Shown piece by piece: positions 20,494-30,259 of a DNA stretch of 64,000 nucleotides (within the stretch, counting starts at the first letter, position 1; each line of letters starts with the position of its first letter). Under the pieces are notes generated by a model. That model had not been told where the DNA came from and ran no database searches. It saw nothing but the letters and a program-made list of their open reading frames with translations. The translations under genes were made by a program, and so were the position numbers. The DNA comes from Azohydromonas lata NBRC 102462. GTDB taxonomy: Bacteria; Pseudomonadota; Gammaproteobacteria; Burkholderiales; Burkholderiaceae_C. Location of the stretch: NCBI RefSeq assembly GCF_001571085.1, contig NZ_BCTC01000028.1:1-64000 (forward strand). Direction: 5' to 3'.

Positions 20494-23379
20494 GTGACGC
20501 TCTTATTGCAGGACTCGTGTTGCCCGCCCGCGGCGAACACCGACGCAGCGCTGCGCCGGCTGGCTGACGAGATCACGGTGCTGGTGTGGGTGATCGACGA
20601 GCACGGCGTCATCACCCAGCTCAACCGCCAGGCCCGCGTCTACTTCGAGCGGCCCAGCCAGTTCTCCTTCTCGGCCTGGCGCAGGTTCATCCACCCGGAG
20701 GACAAGCCGCGGGTGCGTGCCGCGCTGGCCAGCGCCACGGCCGCGCGCGAGGACTACCAGATCCGCTACCGCCTCGTGCGCAGCGACGGCAGCCTGCGCT
20801 GGATGAAGGGCGTGGGCGCGCCGTGCTTCGACGCGCAGGGCCGCTACTGCGGCTACGCGGGCACGATCACCGACGTGTCGGCCTCGCACGCGCTGCGGGA
20901 GCAGCTCACCCGCAGCGAGGCCGAGTACCGGCTGCTGGCCGAAAACGCCAGCGACCTCATCACGCGCCACGACGCCGCCGGGCGCTACGTCTACGTCGCA
21001 CCCGCGTGCGAGCACCTGCTGGGCTACACGCAGGCCGAGCTGCTGGGCCGCAACGCCAACGAGCTCATCCACCCGCAGGACGTGGGCGCCGTGCGCGCCG
21101 AGGTCGAGGCCCAACTGGCGCACGGCCGCCACCCGGCGCAGATCGAGCTGCGGCTGCGCCACCGCGACGGGCACTACGTGTGGCTGGCCACCGCCACGCG
21201 CGCGATGGCCGACCCCGACACCGGCGCGCTCAGCGGCACCGTGGCCGTGTCGCGCGACATCTCCGTCGAGAAGGCGATGCGCGAGCAGTTGCAGGTGCGT
21301 GAGGAGCGCTACCGCAGCCTGGCCTCGCTGCTGTCGGACTGCTACTGGGAGACCGACGCCCAGGGCCGCTTCACCGTCATGGGCCCCGAGGCCTCGTCGT
21401 GGCTGGGCATGGACGTGGGCTGCCTGCTAGGCAAGACCCGGCTGGACCTCGCCGCCGACCCCGCCGACCCCGGGCTGCAGGAGTACCTGCGCCGCTTCGC
21501 GCAGCGCCAGCCGTTTCGCGACCTCTGCTACGGCGTGCGGTCGCAGCACGACCAGGAGCCCTACTACATGTCCATCGCCGGCGAGCCCATGGTGCGCGAC
21601 GGCAGCTTCGTCGGCTACCGCGGCATGTCGCGCAACGTCACGGAGCAGCGGCGCATCGAACAGCGGCTGCAGGCCCTCAGCGACGAGAACCGCAACCTCA
21701 TAGACAACTCGCTGGACATGGTGTGCACCCTCGACGCCGAGGGCCGCTTCCTGCGCATCAACCCGGCGGGCTGCCGCATCACCGGCTATGCCGCGCAGGA
21801 GCTGCTTGGGCAGCGCTGGCACCAGTTCGTGCACCCGCAGGACCGCGAGCACGCGCTGCGCGTGGACCGCAACGCCTTTGGCGACGGCCACGACGAGCTG
21901 CACGACTTCGAGATCCGCTGGGGCACCAAGGACGGCAGCGAGGTCTGCCTGGCATGGTCGGCCAAGTGGGTGAGCGCCCAGCAGATGCTCTACGTCACGG
22001 CACGCGACATCACGCTGCGCAAGCAGGCCGAGCAGCGGCTGCGCCGCCTGGCCACCAGCGACATGCTCACGGCCTTGCCCAACCGCGCGCGGCTCTACGA
22101 GCACACGGACCACATGCTGGGGCTGGTACCCAAGGACCGCGATTCGCTGGCGGTGATGTTCATCGACCTGGACCGCTTCAAGGAGGTCAACGACTCCATG
22201 GGGCACGAGGCCGGCGACCTGCTGCTGCAGCAGGTGGCGCGGCGGCTGCGGCTGCGGCTGCGCCCCAACGACATGGTCGCGCGGCTGGGCGGCGACGAAT
22301 TCGTCGTGGTGCTGCCCTGCGACCATGGAGCCGACTCCGCCGCGGCGGTGGCGCGCAAGCTGCTGGAGCAGTTTGACGAGCCCATGCTGTTGGGCGGCCA
22401 GGAGGTGTTCGTCGGCGCCTCCATAGGCATCGCGCTGTACCCGCGCGACGGCCAGACCAAGGAGGCCCTGTTCCAGAGCGCCGACAGCGCCATGTACCGC
22501 GCCAAGTCCGGCACCGGCGGCCGCGGCAGCGGCAACTACCGCTTCTTCACGCCGGAGATGCACGAGCAGGCGCGCGCGCGGCTGACGCTGGAGAGCGCCC
22601 TGCGCCGCGCGCTGGAGCGCCGCGAGCTGGAGCTGCACTACCAGCCGCGGCTGGACGTGGCGACGCTGCAGGTGGTGGGCATGGAGGCGCTGCTGCGCTG
22701 GAACCACCCGCAGCTCGGCAGCGTGCCGCCGGCCACCTTCATCCCGCTGGCCGAGGACACGGGGCTCATCAACGCCATGGGCGCCTGGGTGCTGCGCCAG
22801 GCCTGCCGCCAGAACCAGCTGTGGGTGCAGACCCTGGGGCGGCCGCTGAAGGTCTCGGTCAACCTCTCGCCGCGCCAACTGCACGATCCGCAGCTCGTGG
22901 CGGACGTGCAGTTGGCCCTGCGCGAGGCCGGCATGGCCCCGGCGCTGCTGGAGCTGGAGCTCACCGAAAGCTCGCTGATGCAGGACCCGCAAGCCGCCGC
23001 GCTGACGCTGCAGCGGCTCAAGGCCCTGGGCCTGGAGCTCTCGGTGGACGACTTCGGCACCGGGCACTCGTCGCTGTCCTACCTGTGGCGCTTCCCGGTG
23101 GACGTGCTCAAGCTGGACCGCACCTTCCTGCCCCGGCTCACCAGCTCGGTCGAGTGCGGGCAGGCGGGCAAGCTGGCGCCGGCCATCGTGCACCTGGCGC
23201 ACACGCTCAACCTGCGCGTGGTGGCCGAGGGCGTGGAAACGCGCGAGGTGTTCGACTTCCTGCGCGACGCCGGCTGCGACGAGGTGCAGGGCTATTTCTT
23301 CTGCAAGCCCGTGCGGCCGGCCGAGTTCGAGCGCTACTTGCGCAGCGGCATGGCCGCCGCGCCGGGGGCGGGTTCGTAA
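20494..23379 (+). CDS. Multi-PAS diguanylate cyclase/phosphodiesterase (GGDEF-EAL)
   Basis: A 961-residue cytoplasmic sensor protein for cyclic di-GMP. Four PAS regions span about residues 20-510, with recognisable PAC ends such as GYAGTITDVSA, GTVAVSRDIS and YVTARDITLRKQ. A GGDEF domain follows, its signature RLGGDEF placing GGDEF at residues 599-603. The EAL domain begins at Glu731 (MEALLRWNHP) and retains ELTES, DDFGTGHSS, KLDRTFL and AEGVET. Both catalytic motifs look intact, so both synthesis and breakdown of c-di-GMP are possible. No membrane segment is seen. The start is a GTG with GAGGA upstream. Confidence 0.93.
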   Translation: MTLLLQDSCCPPAANTDAALRRLADEITVLVWVIDEHGVITQLNRQARVYFERPSQFSFSAWRRFIHPEDKPRVRAALASATAAREDYQIRYRLVRSDGSLRWMKGVGAPCFDAQGRYCGYAGTITDVSASHALREQLTRSEAEYRLLAENASDLITRHDAAGRYVYVAPACEHLLGYTQAELLGRNANELIHPQDVGAVRAEVEAQLAHGRHPAQIELRLRHRDGHYVWLATATRAMADPDTGALSGTVAVSRDISVEKAMREQLQVREERYRSLASLLSDCYWETDAQGRFTVMGPEASSWLGMDVGCLLGKTRLDLAADPADPGLQEYLRRFAQRQPFRDLCYGVRSQHDQEPYYMSIAGEPMVRDGSFVGYRGMSRNVTEQRRIEQRLQALSDENRNLIDNSLDMVCTLDAEGRFLRINPAGCRITGYAAQELLGQRWHQFVHPQDREHALRVDRNAFGDGHDELHDFEIRWGTKDGSEVCLAWSAKWVSAQQMLYVTARDITLRKQAEQRLRRLATSDMLTALPNRARLYEHTDHMLGLVPKDRDSLAVMFIDLDRFKEVNDSMGHEAGDLLLQQVARRLRLRLRPNDMVARLGGDEFVVVLPCDHGADSAAAVARKLLEQFDEPMLLGGQEVFVGASIGIALYPRDGQTKEALFQSADSAMYRAKSGTGGRGSGNYRFFTPEMHEQARARLTLESALRRALERRELELHYQPRLDVATLQVVGMEALLRWNHPQLGSVPPATFIPLAEDTGLINAMGAWVLRQACRQNQLWVQTLGRPLKVSVNLSPRQLHDPQLVADVQLALREAGMAPALLELELTESSLMQDPQAAALTLQRLKALGLELSVDDFGTGHSSLSYLWRFPVDVLKLDRTFLPRLTSSVECGQAGKLAPAIVHLAHTLNLRVVAEGVETREVFDFLRDAGCDEVQGYFFCKPVRPAEFERYLRSGMAAAPGAGS

Positions 23380-23458
23380 AGGGCGGACCAAAGGGTGGAC
23401 AATTCCATCCCGCGCCGGCGCGGCGCGGGCTGTGTCCTTGTTGCCGGAACCCCCTGCC

Positions 23459-24667
23459 ATGCCCTTGCTGCTGCCTCCCAGCGTGATGTCGCTGGACGAC
23501 ATCCTTCCCCAGGAACCCCTGCTGATGATGGGCGCCGGTCCCGTGCCCATCCCGCACAAGGTGTCCTACGCCAACTCCATCGTGATCAACCACTTGGGCG
23601 AGACCATGAACAAGGTCATCGAGCAGGTGAAGGCCATGGGGCGCTACGTGTTCCAGACCGAGTCGGAGCACGTGCTGGGCGTGGCCGGCCCGGGCTCGGC
23701 GGCCATGGAGATGGCCATTGCCAACCTGGTGACGCCGGGCGAGCGGGTGCTGTCCATCTGCAACGGCTACTTCTCGCGCCGCATGGCCGAGATGGCCACG
23801 CGCGTGGGCGGCCTCGTGACGGTGCTGGAGGTGCCCAACTTCGAATTCGCCGCCGCCGCGGCCGTCGAGGAGGCGCTCAAGGGCGGCGACTACAAGGTCG
23901 TGACCATCGTGCAGGGCGAGACGTCCAACACGGTGTTCAACCGCGAGCTGGAGGCCATCACGCGGCTGGCGCATGCGCAGGGCTGCGTGGCCATCGTGGA
24001 CGCGGTGTGCACGCTCAGCACCATGCCGCTGGAGATGGACGCGTGGAAGGTGGACGCGGTCATCACCGGCGGGCAAAAGGGGCTGTCCTCCATTCCCGGC
24101 GTGTCGCTGCTGGCGCTGTCGGAGAAGGCGTGGCGCAAGATCGAAAGCCGCAAGCACGTCCTGGCGCACTGGTGCCTGGACGCGCTGCTGGCCGACAACT
24201 TCTGGAACAAGAAGTCCTACCACTACACCGCGCCGGTGTCGGGCGTGCTGGCGCTGCACGAGGCGCTGCGCCTGGTGTGCGAGGAGACGCTGCCCAAGCG
24301 CTTCGAGCGCCACCTGGTGTGCTCCAAGGCGCTGCAAAACGGCATCGAGGCCATGGGGCTGGAGCTGCTGGTGCCCGAGGCGGCGCGGCTGAACTCGGTG
24401 ATCGGCATCAAGGTGCCCGTGGGCATCTCGGCCGACGCGGTGCGCTCCTACATGTCGCGCGTGCACCGGGTGGAGATCTCCGGCTCCTTCGGCCTGGAGA
24501 TCGTGCGCATCGGCCAGATGGGCGAGCAAAGCCGCGCGCACAACCTGTTCCGCACGCTGCACGCGCTGGGCGCGAGCATCCAGTACGCAGGCGCGGCGCT
24601 GGACCTGCCGGCAGGCATCGCCGAGCTGGAAAAGGGGCTGGCGCAGGAGAGCGTGACGGTGGCGTGA
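23459..24667 (+). CDS. Class V aminotransferase (alanine-glyoxylate aminotransferase family)
   Basis: A 402-residue PLP enzyme of aminotransferase class V. Conserved points are the N-terminal MMGAGPVPIPHKV, GPGSAAMEMAI for phosphate binding, the Asp181 region (IVDAVCTLSTMPLEMD), and GGQKGLSS with the Schiff-base Lys207. The family includes alanine/serine-glyoxylate and related transaminases, and the amino donor cannot be decided. I prefer the ATG at 23459 to an upstream GTG at 23432. It begins 79 bp after the GGDEF-EAL gene and converges with putA. Confidence 0.88.
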   Translation: MPLLLPPSVMSLDDILPQEPLLMMGAGPVPIPHKVSYANSIVINHLGETMNKVIEQVKAMGRYVFQTESEHVLGVAGPGSAAMEMAIANLVTPGERVLSICNGYFSRRMAEMATRVGGLVTVLEVPNFEFAAAAAVEEALKGGDYKVVTIVQGETSNTVFNRELEAITRLAHAQGCVAIVDAVCTLSTMPLEMDAWKVDAVITGGQKGLSSIPGVSLLALSEKAWRKIESRKHVLAHWCLDALLADNFWNKKSYHYTAPVSGVLALHEALRLVCEETLPKRFERHLVCSKALQNGIEAMGLELLVPEAARLNSVIGIKVPVGISADAVRSYMSRVHRVEISGSFGLEIVRIGQMGEQSRAHNLFRTLHALGASIQYAGAALDLPAGIAELEKGLAQESVTVA

Positions 24668-24706
24668 GCGCAAGCGGCCGGCCGCCTGTGCGGCCGCCGT
24701 TACCCG

Positions 24707-27700
24707 TCACCCAATCGTCATCAGGCTCGCGTTGCCGCCGGCCGCGGCCGTGTTGACGCTCAGCGCGCGCTCCACCAGCAGCCGCTCCAGCGGGATGGCG
24801 GTGTCGCCGGGCTGCAGCGCCGTGACGGACACGATGGCGCCGGCGCGCTGCGCCAGGCCGGCCGACAGCGCCTGCCGCTCGGCCGCGCCGCCGTGCAGCA
24901 GCACGGCGTCGAAGTCCGCCTTCAGCAGCGCGGCGTCGGCCTCGTCCACCACCTCCACGCTGGCGCGCACGGCCTCGGGCAGCGACAGGTGCAGCGCACG
25001 CGCCGAGGCCGGCCAGACGGCGCGTGCGCCCACGGCCAGCACGGCGGCCAGTTGCGCCAGGCGGTCCTCGTCGCTGCCCGCCACGCTCAGCACGCCCTCG
25101 CGCGGCGCCAGCGTGTAGACGTTGCGCTCGCCCGTGGGACCGGCCAGCACGCAGGCGGCGCCGGCGCGGGTCTGCCCGGCGAACTGCTCGCACAGCTCGG
25201 AGAGCGTGGTGCGGTTGTGCGCCGCGGCCCAATCGCCCAGCGCCTCCAGCGCCGGGCGCGCCGGGGCCGTGGTCTCCACGCGGCCCAGGGCATCGAACGC
25301 CACCGCCGGCGCATGCGCCGGCCGCGCGGCCAGCAGCCGCAGCAGGTACAGCGGGCCGCCGGCCTTGGGGCCCGTGCCCGACAGGCCCTCGCCGCCGAAG
25401 GGCTGCACGCCCACCACGGCGCCGACCATGTTGCGGTTCACGTAGACGTTGCCCGCGTGCGAGCGCTCCACCACGCGGGCGATGGTCTCGTCGATGCGCG
25501 TGTGCAGGCCCATGGTCAGCGCGTAGCCCGTGCCGTTGATCTGCGTGAGCAGCGCGTCCAGCTCGGCGCGGCGGTAGCGCAGCACGTGCAGCACGGGGCC
25601 GAAGACCTCGCGCTGGAGCTCGTCCAGGCTCTCCAGCTCGATCAGCGTCGGGGCGATGAAGCTGCCGTTGGCCGGCACGGGGCGCAGCGCCTGGTGCACG
25701 AAACGGCCGCGGCCGCGCAGCGCGTCGATGTGGCGCTGGATGCCGGCCTGCGCCTCGGCGTCGATCACCGGGCCCACGTCCACGGCCAGCTCGTCGGGGC
25801 TGCCCAGGCGCAGCTCGGCCATGGCGCCCTTGAGCATCTCCACGATGCGGTCGGCCGCCTCTTCCTGCACGCACAGCACGCGCAGCGCCGAGCAGCGCTG
25901 GCCGGCGCTGTCGAAAGCGGAGGCCACGGCGTCGTTGACCACCTGCTCGGCCAGCGCCGAGGAGTCCACCACCATGGCGTTCTGGCCGCCTGTCTCGGCG
26001 ATCAGCGTCACGGGGTTGCCGCGCGCATCCAGCCGCTGCGCCAGCGTGCGCTGCAGGATGCGGGCGACCTCGGTGGAGCCCGTGAACATCACGCCCTGCA
26101 CGCGGGCGTCGCCCACCAGGCGCGCGCCCACCGACTCGCCCTGGCCGGGCAGCAACTGCAGCGCCGCGCGCGGCACGCCGGCGGCCAGCAGCACGCGCAC
26201 GGCCTCGGCGGCGATCAGCGGCGTCTGCTCGGCCGGTTTACAGAGCACCGGGTTGCCGGCGGCCAGGGCCGCGGCCACCTGGCCGATGAAGATGGCCAGC
26301 GGGAAGTTCCAGGGGCTGATGCAGACGACGGGGCCCAGCGGCACATGCTTGCCGTTGTCCAGCTCGCGGCGGGCCTGCGCGCCGTAGAAGCGCAGGAAGT
26401 CCACGGCCTCGCGCACCTCGGCGATGGCGTTGGCGCAGGTCTTGCCTGCCTCGCGCACCAGCAGGCCCATGAGGCGGGGCATGTCGGCTTCGAGCCGGTT
26501 GGCGGCGCGCTCCAGCATGGCGGCGCGCTCGGCCGACGCGGTGGCGGCCCAGGCCGGGGCGAAGGCGGCGGCCTCGCGCAGGGCGGTTTCGACGTCCTCG
26601 GCGGACGCCTCCTGCACCTGGCCGACCAGGTCGTCATGCCGCGCGGGGTTGACCACGGGCTGCGCGGGCAGCGGCGAGGGCGAGCCCGCCAGCAGCGGCG
26701 AGGCGTTCCAGCTCTCGGTGGCGCTGGCGCGCAGGGCCTCGGTGAGCGCGGCGAGCTGGTCCTCGTTGGCCAGGTCCAGGCCGCGCGAGTTGGCGCGCGC
26801 GTCGCCGTAGAGCTGCGAGGGCAGCGGGATGGACGGATGCGGCAGGCCGGCCGAGCCCTCCTTGCGCGCCATGTCGCGCACGGTGCGCACGGGGTCGCGC
26901 ACCAGCGTGGCCAGGTCCACGGCCGGGTCGGCGATGCGGTTGACGAAGGAGGTGTTGGCGCCGTTTTCCAGCAGCCGGCGCACGAGGTAGGCCAGCAGCG
27001 TCTCGTGCGTGCCCACGGGGGCGTAGACGCGGCAGGGGCGGCCCAGGCCGCCGTCCTTGGGCTGGCCCACGACCTGCTCGTACAGCGGCTCGCCCATGCC
27101 GTGCAGGCACTGGAACTCGTACTGGCCGGGCTGCCAGCGCGCGGGGCCGGCGATCTCGTGGATGGCCGCCAGCGTGTGCGCGTTGTGCGTGGCGAACTGC
27201 GGGTAGATGGCGTCCGGCGCCTCCAGCAGCTTGCGCGCGCAGGCGATGTAGGCGACGTCGGTGTAGACCTTGCGGGTGTAGACGGGGAAGCCGTCGGCGC
27301 CGTCGATCTGCGCGCGCTTGATCTCGCTGTCCCAGTAGGCGCCCTTGACCAGGCGCACCATCAGGCGGTGCTGGCTGCGGCGGGCCAGGTCGATGATGAA
27401 GTCGATGACGAAGGGGCAGCGCTTCTGGTAGGCCTGCACCACGAAGCCGATGCCGTTCCAGCCCGCGAGCTCCGGCTCGAAGCACAGCTTTTCCAGCAGG
27501 TCCAGCGACAGCTCCAGGCGGTCGGCCTCCTCGGCGTCGATGTTCAGGCCGATGTCGTAGCGCCGCGCCAGCAGCGCCAGCGAGCGCAGCACGGGGTAGA
27601 GCTCCTCCATCACGCGCGCCTGCTGGGCACGCGCGTAGCGCGGGTGCAACGCCGACAGTTTGATGGAGATGCCAGGGCCATTGACGATGCCGCGGCCGGC

Positions 27701-28426
27701 GCTGGCCTTGCCGATGGCGTGGATAGCGGCCTCGTAGGAGGCGAGGTAGCGCTGCGCGTCCTCGCCGGTGAGGGCGGCCTCGCCCAGCATGTCATAGGAG
27801 AAGTTGAAGCCCTGGGCCTCGCGCTTGCGGGCGTGGGCCAGGGCGTCTTCTATCGTTTCGCCGCAGACGAACTGCTCGCCCATGAGGCGCAGGGCGCGGT
27901 CCACGCCGGCGCGGATCAGCGGCTCGCCGCCCTTGCCGATCAGCCGCGCCAGCGCCGAGGACAGGCCGCGCTCGCTGTGGGTGGCCACCAGGCGGCCCGT
28001 GATCATCAGGCCCCAGGCGGCGGCGTTGACGAACATGGACGGGCTGCGGCCCAGGTGGGCCTGCCACTGGCCGCGCGCGACCTTGTCGCGGATGAGCGCG
28101 TCGCGCGTGGCGCTGTCGGGGATGCGCAGCAGCGCCTCGGCCAGGCACATCAGCGCCACGCCTTCCTGCGAGGAGAGCGAGAACTCCTGCAGCAGCCCCT
28201 GCACCAGCCCCGCGCGGCCGGCGTCGGCCTTGCGCTCGCGCAGCGTGCGCGCCAGGCGCTGCGCCAGGGCCTCCGCTGCACCCGCTTGCGCCTGGGGCAG
28301 GCTGGCCTGCTCCAGCAGCGGCGGCAAGGCCTGCGGCTCAGGCAGCCGCCAGGCGGCGGTGATGGCCGCGCGCAGCGGCGGCTGCGGCAGCAGCGGGGTG
28401 AAGGCGGAAAAAGGCGGCACGGGCAT
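24707..28426 (-). CDS. putA: Bifunctional proline dehydrogenase / glutamate-semialdehyde dehydrogenase PutA
   Basis: A 1239-residue enzyme that oxidises proline to glutamate in two steps. The FAD-dependent proline dehydrogenase barrel (about residues 180-480) shows GISIKLSALHPRYA, NIDAEEADRLE, RLVKGAYWDSEIKRAQ and CLHGMGEPLY. The NAD-dependent aldehyde dehydrogenase (about 570-1040) shows ISPWNFPLAIF, the catalytic Glu in IAETGGQNAM and Cys in DSAGQRCSALR. There is no ribbon-helix-helix DNA-binding domain at the N-terminus, so this is not the self-repressing trifunctional form. Control probably comes from the divergent Lrp-type gene. Confidence 0.96.
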   Translation of the reverse strand: MPVPPFSAFTPLLPQPPLRAAITAAWRLPEPQALPPLLEQASLPQAQAGAAEALAQRLARTLRERKADAGRAGLVQGLLQEFSLSSQEGVALMCLAEALLRIPDSATRDALIRDKVARGQWQAHLGRSPSMFVNAAAWGLMITGRLVATHSERGLSSALARLIGKGGEPLIRAGVDRALRLMGEQFVCGETIEDALAHARKREAQGFNFSYDMLGEAALTGEDAQRYLASYEAAIHAIGKASAGRGIVNGPGISIKLSALHPRYARAQQARVMEELYPVLRSLALLARRYDIGLNIDAEEADRLELSLDLLEKLCFEPELAGWNGIGFVVQAYQKRCPFVIDFIIDLARRSQHRLMVRLVKGAYWDSEIKRAQIDGADGFPVYTRKVYTDVAYIACARKLLEAPDAIYPQFATHNAHTLAAIHEIAGPARWQPGQYEFQCLHGMGEPLYEQVVGQPKDGGLGRPCRVYAPVGTHETLLAYLVRRLLENGANTSFVNRIADPAVDLATLVRDPVRTVRDMARKEGSAGLPHPSIPLPSQLYGDARANSRGLDLANEDQLAALTEALRASATESWNASPLLAGSPSPLPAQPVVNPARHDDLVGQVQEASAEDVETALREAAAFAPAWAATASAERAAMLERAANRLEADMPRLMGLLVREAGKTCANAIAEVREAVDFLRFYGAQARRELDNGKHVPLGPVVCISPWNFPLAIFIGQVAAALAAGNPVLCKPAEQTPLIAAEAVRVLLAAGVPRAALQLLPGQGESVGARLVGDARVQGVMFTGSTEVARILQRTLAQRLDARGNPVTLIAETGGQNAMVVDSSALAEQVVNDAVASAFDSAGQRCSALRVLCVQEEAADRIVEMLKGAMAELRLGSPDELAVDVGPVIDAEAQAGIQRHIDALRGRGRFVHQALRPVPANGSFIAPTLIELESLDELQREVFGPVLHVLRYRRAELDALLTQINGTGYALTMGLHTRIDETIARVVERSHAGNVYVNRNMVGAVVGVQPFGGEGLSGTGPKAGGPLYLLRLLAARPAHAPAVAFDALGRVETTAPARPALEALGDWAAAHNRTTLSELCEQFAGQTRAGAACVLAGPTGERNVYTLAPREGVLSVAGSDEDRLAQLAAVLAVGARAVWPASARALHLSLPEAVRASVEVVDEADAALLKADFDAVLLHGGAAERQALSAGLAQRAGAIVSVTALQPGDTAIPLERLLVERALSVNTAAAGGNASLMTIG

Positions 28427-28529
28427 GGCGACGCTCGCAGTATTTGGTGAATCCTGCGATCATGTTCCTAATGCTTCCGAATAACTGATCGTTATTTCTT
28501 ATTTTCAACGAATATTTCTCTAGACAACC
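28427..28529. promoter_or_regulatory. putA / Lrp-regulator divergent promoter region
   Basis: A 103-bp AT-rich intergenic region between divergent putA and the Lrp/AsnC gene. It contains AT-rich imperfect repeats (GAATAACTGATCGTTATT and AACGAATATT) of the type bound by Lrp-family octamers. The exact operator boundaries cannot be set from one sequence. Confidence 0.5.
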
Positions 28530-29006
28530 ATGCCCAATGACCTGGACGGCCTGGACCGCATCGACCTCAAGATCCTGGACGTGCTGCAGCGCGACGGGCG
28601 CATCTCCAACCTGAAGCTGGCCGAGACGGTGGCGCTGTCGCCGACCTCGGTGCTGGCGCGGGTGCAGCGGCTCACGCGCGACGGCTACATCCTGGGCTAC
28701 GAGGCGCGGCTGAACCCGGAGAAGCTGGGTGCGGGCATGACGGTGTTCGTGGAGGTGCTGCTGGACCGCACCACGCCCAACGTGTTCGAGCAGTTCCGCG
28801 CCGCGGTGCAGGCGCATCCGCAGGTGCAGGAGTGCCACATGGTGGCCGGCGGGTTCGACTATCTGCTCAAGACGCGCATGGCCGACATGCACGCCTACCG
28901 CGCCTTCGCCGGCGACGTGCTGTGGCAACTGCCCGGCGTGCGCGAGACGCGCACCTACGCGGTGATGGAAGAGGTCAAGAGCTCGACGCGGCTGCACCTG
29001 GGGTGA
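28530..29006 (+). CDS. Lrp/AsnC family regulator, probable PutR
   Basis: A 158-residue regulator. It has an N-terminal winged HTH (LDRIDLKILDVLQRDGRISN, then LAETVALSPTSVLARVQRL as recognition region, about residues 8-55) and a C-terminal RAM ligand-binding domain (about 70-150). The divergent orientation to putA, 103 bp apart, matches the arrangement of PutR/BkdR-type activators that respond to proline. That role is an inference from position. It converges with the beta-propeller gene. Confidence 0.87.
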   Translation: MPNDLDGLDRIDLKILDVLQRDGRISNLKLAETVALSPTSVLARVQRLTRDGYILGYEARLNPEKLGAGMTVFVEVLLDRTTPNVFEQFRAAVQAHPQVQECHMVAGGFDYLLKTRMADMHAYRAFAGDVLWQLPGVRETRTYAVMEEVKSSTRLHLG

Positions 29007-29030
29007 AAGCCGCCACGGCCGCCATCGCTG

Positions 29031-29999
29031 TCACGGCAGTACCACCGCCATGTAGGGCACGCGCCCCACGGGCACGCTCTTGAGCGCCTTGGCGGTGGCC
29101 GTGTCGATGATGGTCACGTCGTCGCTCAAGCCGTTGCTCACCACCAGGCGGCTCTCGTCCGGGCTCAGCGCCACGTGCCAGGCGCGCTTGCCCACCAGCA
29201 CGGTCTTGGTGAGCTGGCGGCTGGCCACGTCGATGATGCCCACGTGGTTGGCGCGGCCCATGGAGACGTAGAGCGTCTTGCCGTCGCGCGTCATGGCCAG
29301 GCCCACGGGCGTGATGTCCTCGGCGCGCGCTCCCTTGAGCTCGAGCTTGACGGTGTGCGTCACGGCCAGGTCCTTGACCGAGATGACGCTCACGCTCGCG
29401 CCGAGCTCGTTGCTCACCCACAGCTGCGCGCCGTCGGGCGAGAACACCATGCGCCGCGGGCGCTTGCCCGCGGCGATGTTCTTCACCAGCTTGCCGGTGG
29501 CCGTGTCCACCACGTGGACCATGTTGGCCACCTCGGAGGTGACGAACACCAGCTTCCCGTCAGGCGAGGTCTTCACGCCCTCGGGTTCCTTGCCGACCGC
29601 AACGGAGGCCAGCGCCTTGCCGGTGGCGGCATCGATGGTGACCAGGGCACCTTCATCCTCGGCCGACACGTACAGCGCCCGGCCGTCCTTGGAAAAATCG
29701 AAGGCCTCGGGCTCGTCGCCCAGCGAGATGCGGCCGACCGACTTGCGCGTGGCGACGTCGATGATGTCGGCCTGGCCAGACTCGGTGCACGCCACGAACA
29801 GCCGCTTGCCGTCGGGCGCGAGCTGCATGTGGCGCGCGCGCTTGCAAGTGTTGATGACGCCCGCCACGGCCTGCGTCTTGAGGTCCACCAGCGTGATGGC
29901 GTGGTCCTTCTCGCTGGATACCCAGGCGGTCTGGGCCAGCGCCCCAGTGGTGCCCATCAAGGCCAGTGCGGCGCCCAGGAACAGCTTGGGCTGGAACAT
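29031..29999 (-). CDS. Periplasmic YVTN-type beta-propeller protein, PQQ-associated
   Basis: A 322-residue secreted protein with a signal peptide ending near ALAQT and six or seven YVTN-like beta-propeller blades. Recurring segments are SPDGKLVFVTSE, VDTATGKLVKNI and VGKRPRRMVFSPDG. It resembles the beta-propeller family associated with PQQ-dependent catabolism. The divergent neighbour is a two-component pair followed by a PQQ dehydrogenase, which fits that assignment. Its biochemical role is unknown. The start at 29999 gives a proper signal peptide, whereas the longer frame upstream does not. Confidence 0.82.
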   Translation of the reverse strand: MFQPKLFLGAALALMGTTGALAQTAWVSSEKDHAITLVDLKTQAVAGVINTCKRARHMQLAPDGKRLFVACTESGQADIIDVATRKSVGRISLGDEPEAFDFSKDGRALYVSAEDEGALVTIDAATGKALASVAVGKEPEGVKTSPDGKLVFVTSEVANMVHVVDTATGKLVKNIAAGKRPRRMVFSPDGAQLWVSNELGASVSVISVKDLAVTHTVKLELKGARAEDITPVGLAMTRDGKTLYVSMGRANHVGIIDVASRQLTKTVLVGKRAWHVALSPDESRLVVSNGLSDDVTIIDTATAKALKSVPVGRVPYMAVVLP

Positions 30000-30054
30000 G
30001 TCCGGTCTCCTTGTCATGCGCGCAACGCTATCCGCAGCCCAGGACCCCTCCTCC

Positions 30055-30067
30055 AGGAAAAATTCCC
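30055..30067. promoter_or_regulatory. Candidate operator AGGA-N5-TCCC between propeller and kinase genes
   Basis: The site AGGAAAAATTCCC lies 56 bp upstream of the beta-propeller start, in the region shared with the divergent kinase gene. It has the same half-site spacing as two sites upstream of the PQQ dehydrogenase gene, which suggests a common regulator, most simply the NarL-type protein encoded at 31534. Confidence 0.5.
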
Positions 30068-30259
30068 GAAAGCGCATCGCGCCCTGGGCAACACAATGCG
30101 CGGCCGCAACGCGCGGCGCCCACCGCCCCGGCACCTGGTGCGCTGGTGGTACTGCCGCCATGGCCCACACCCCTGCGCGGCCGAGCCCGCGCACTGCCGC
30201 CTGCAGCCTGCCGCCGCGCTTGCCGGCGCTCCCACCGTCAACCTGCGCCCAAGCACGCC

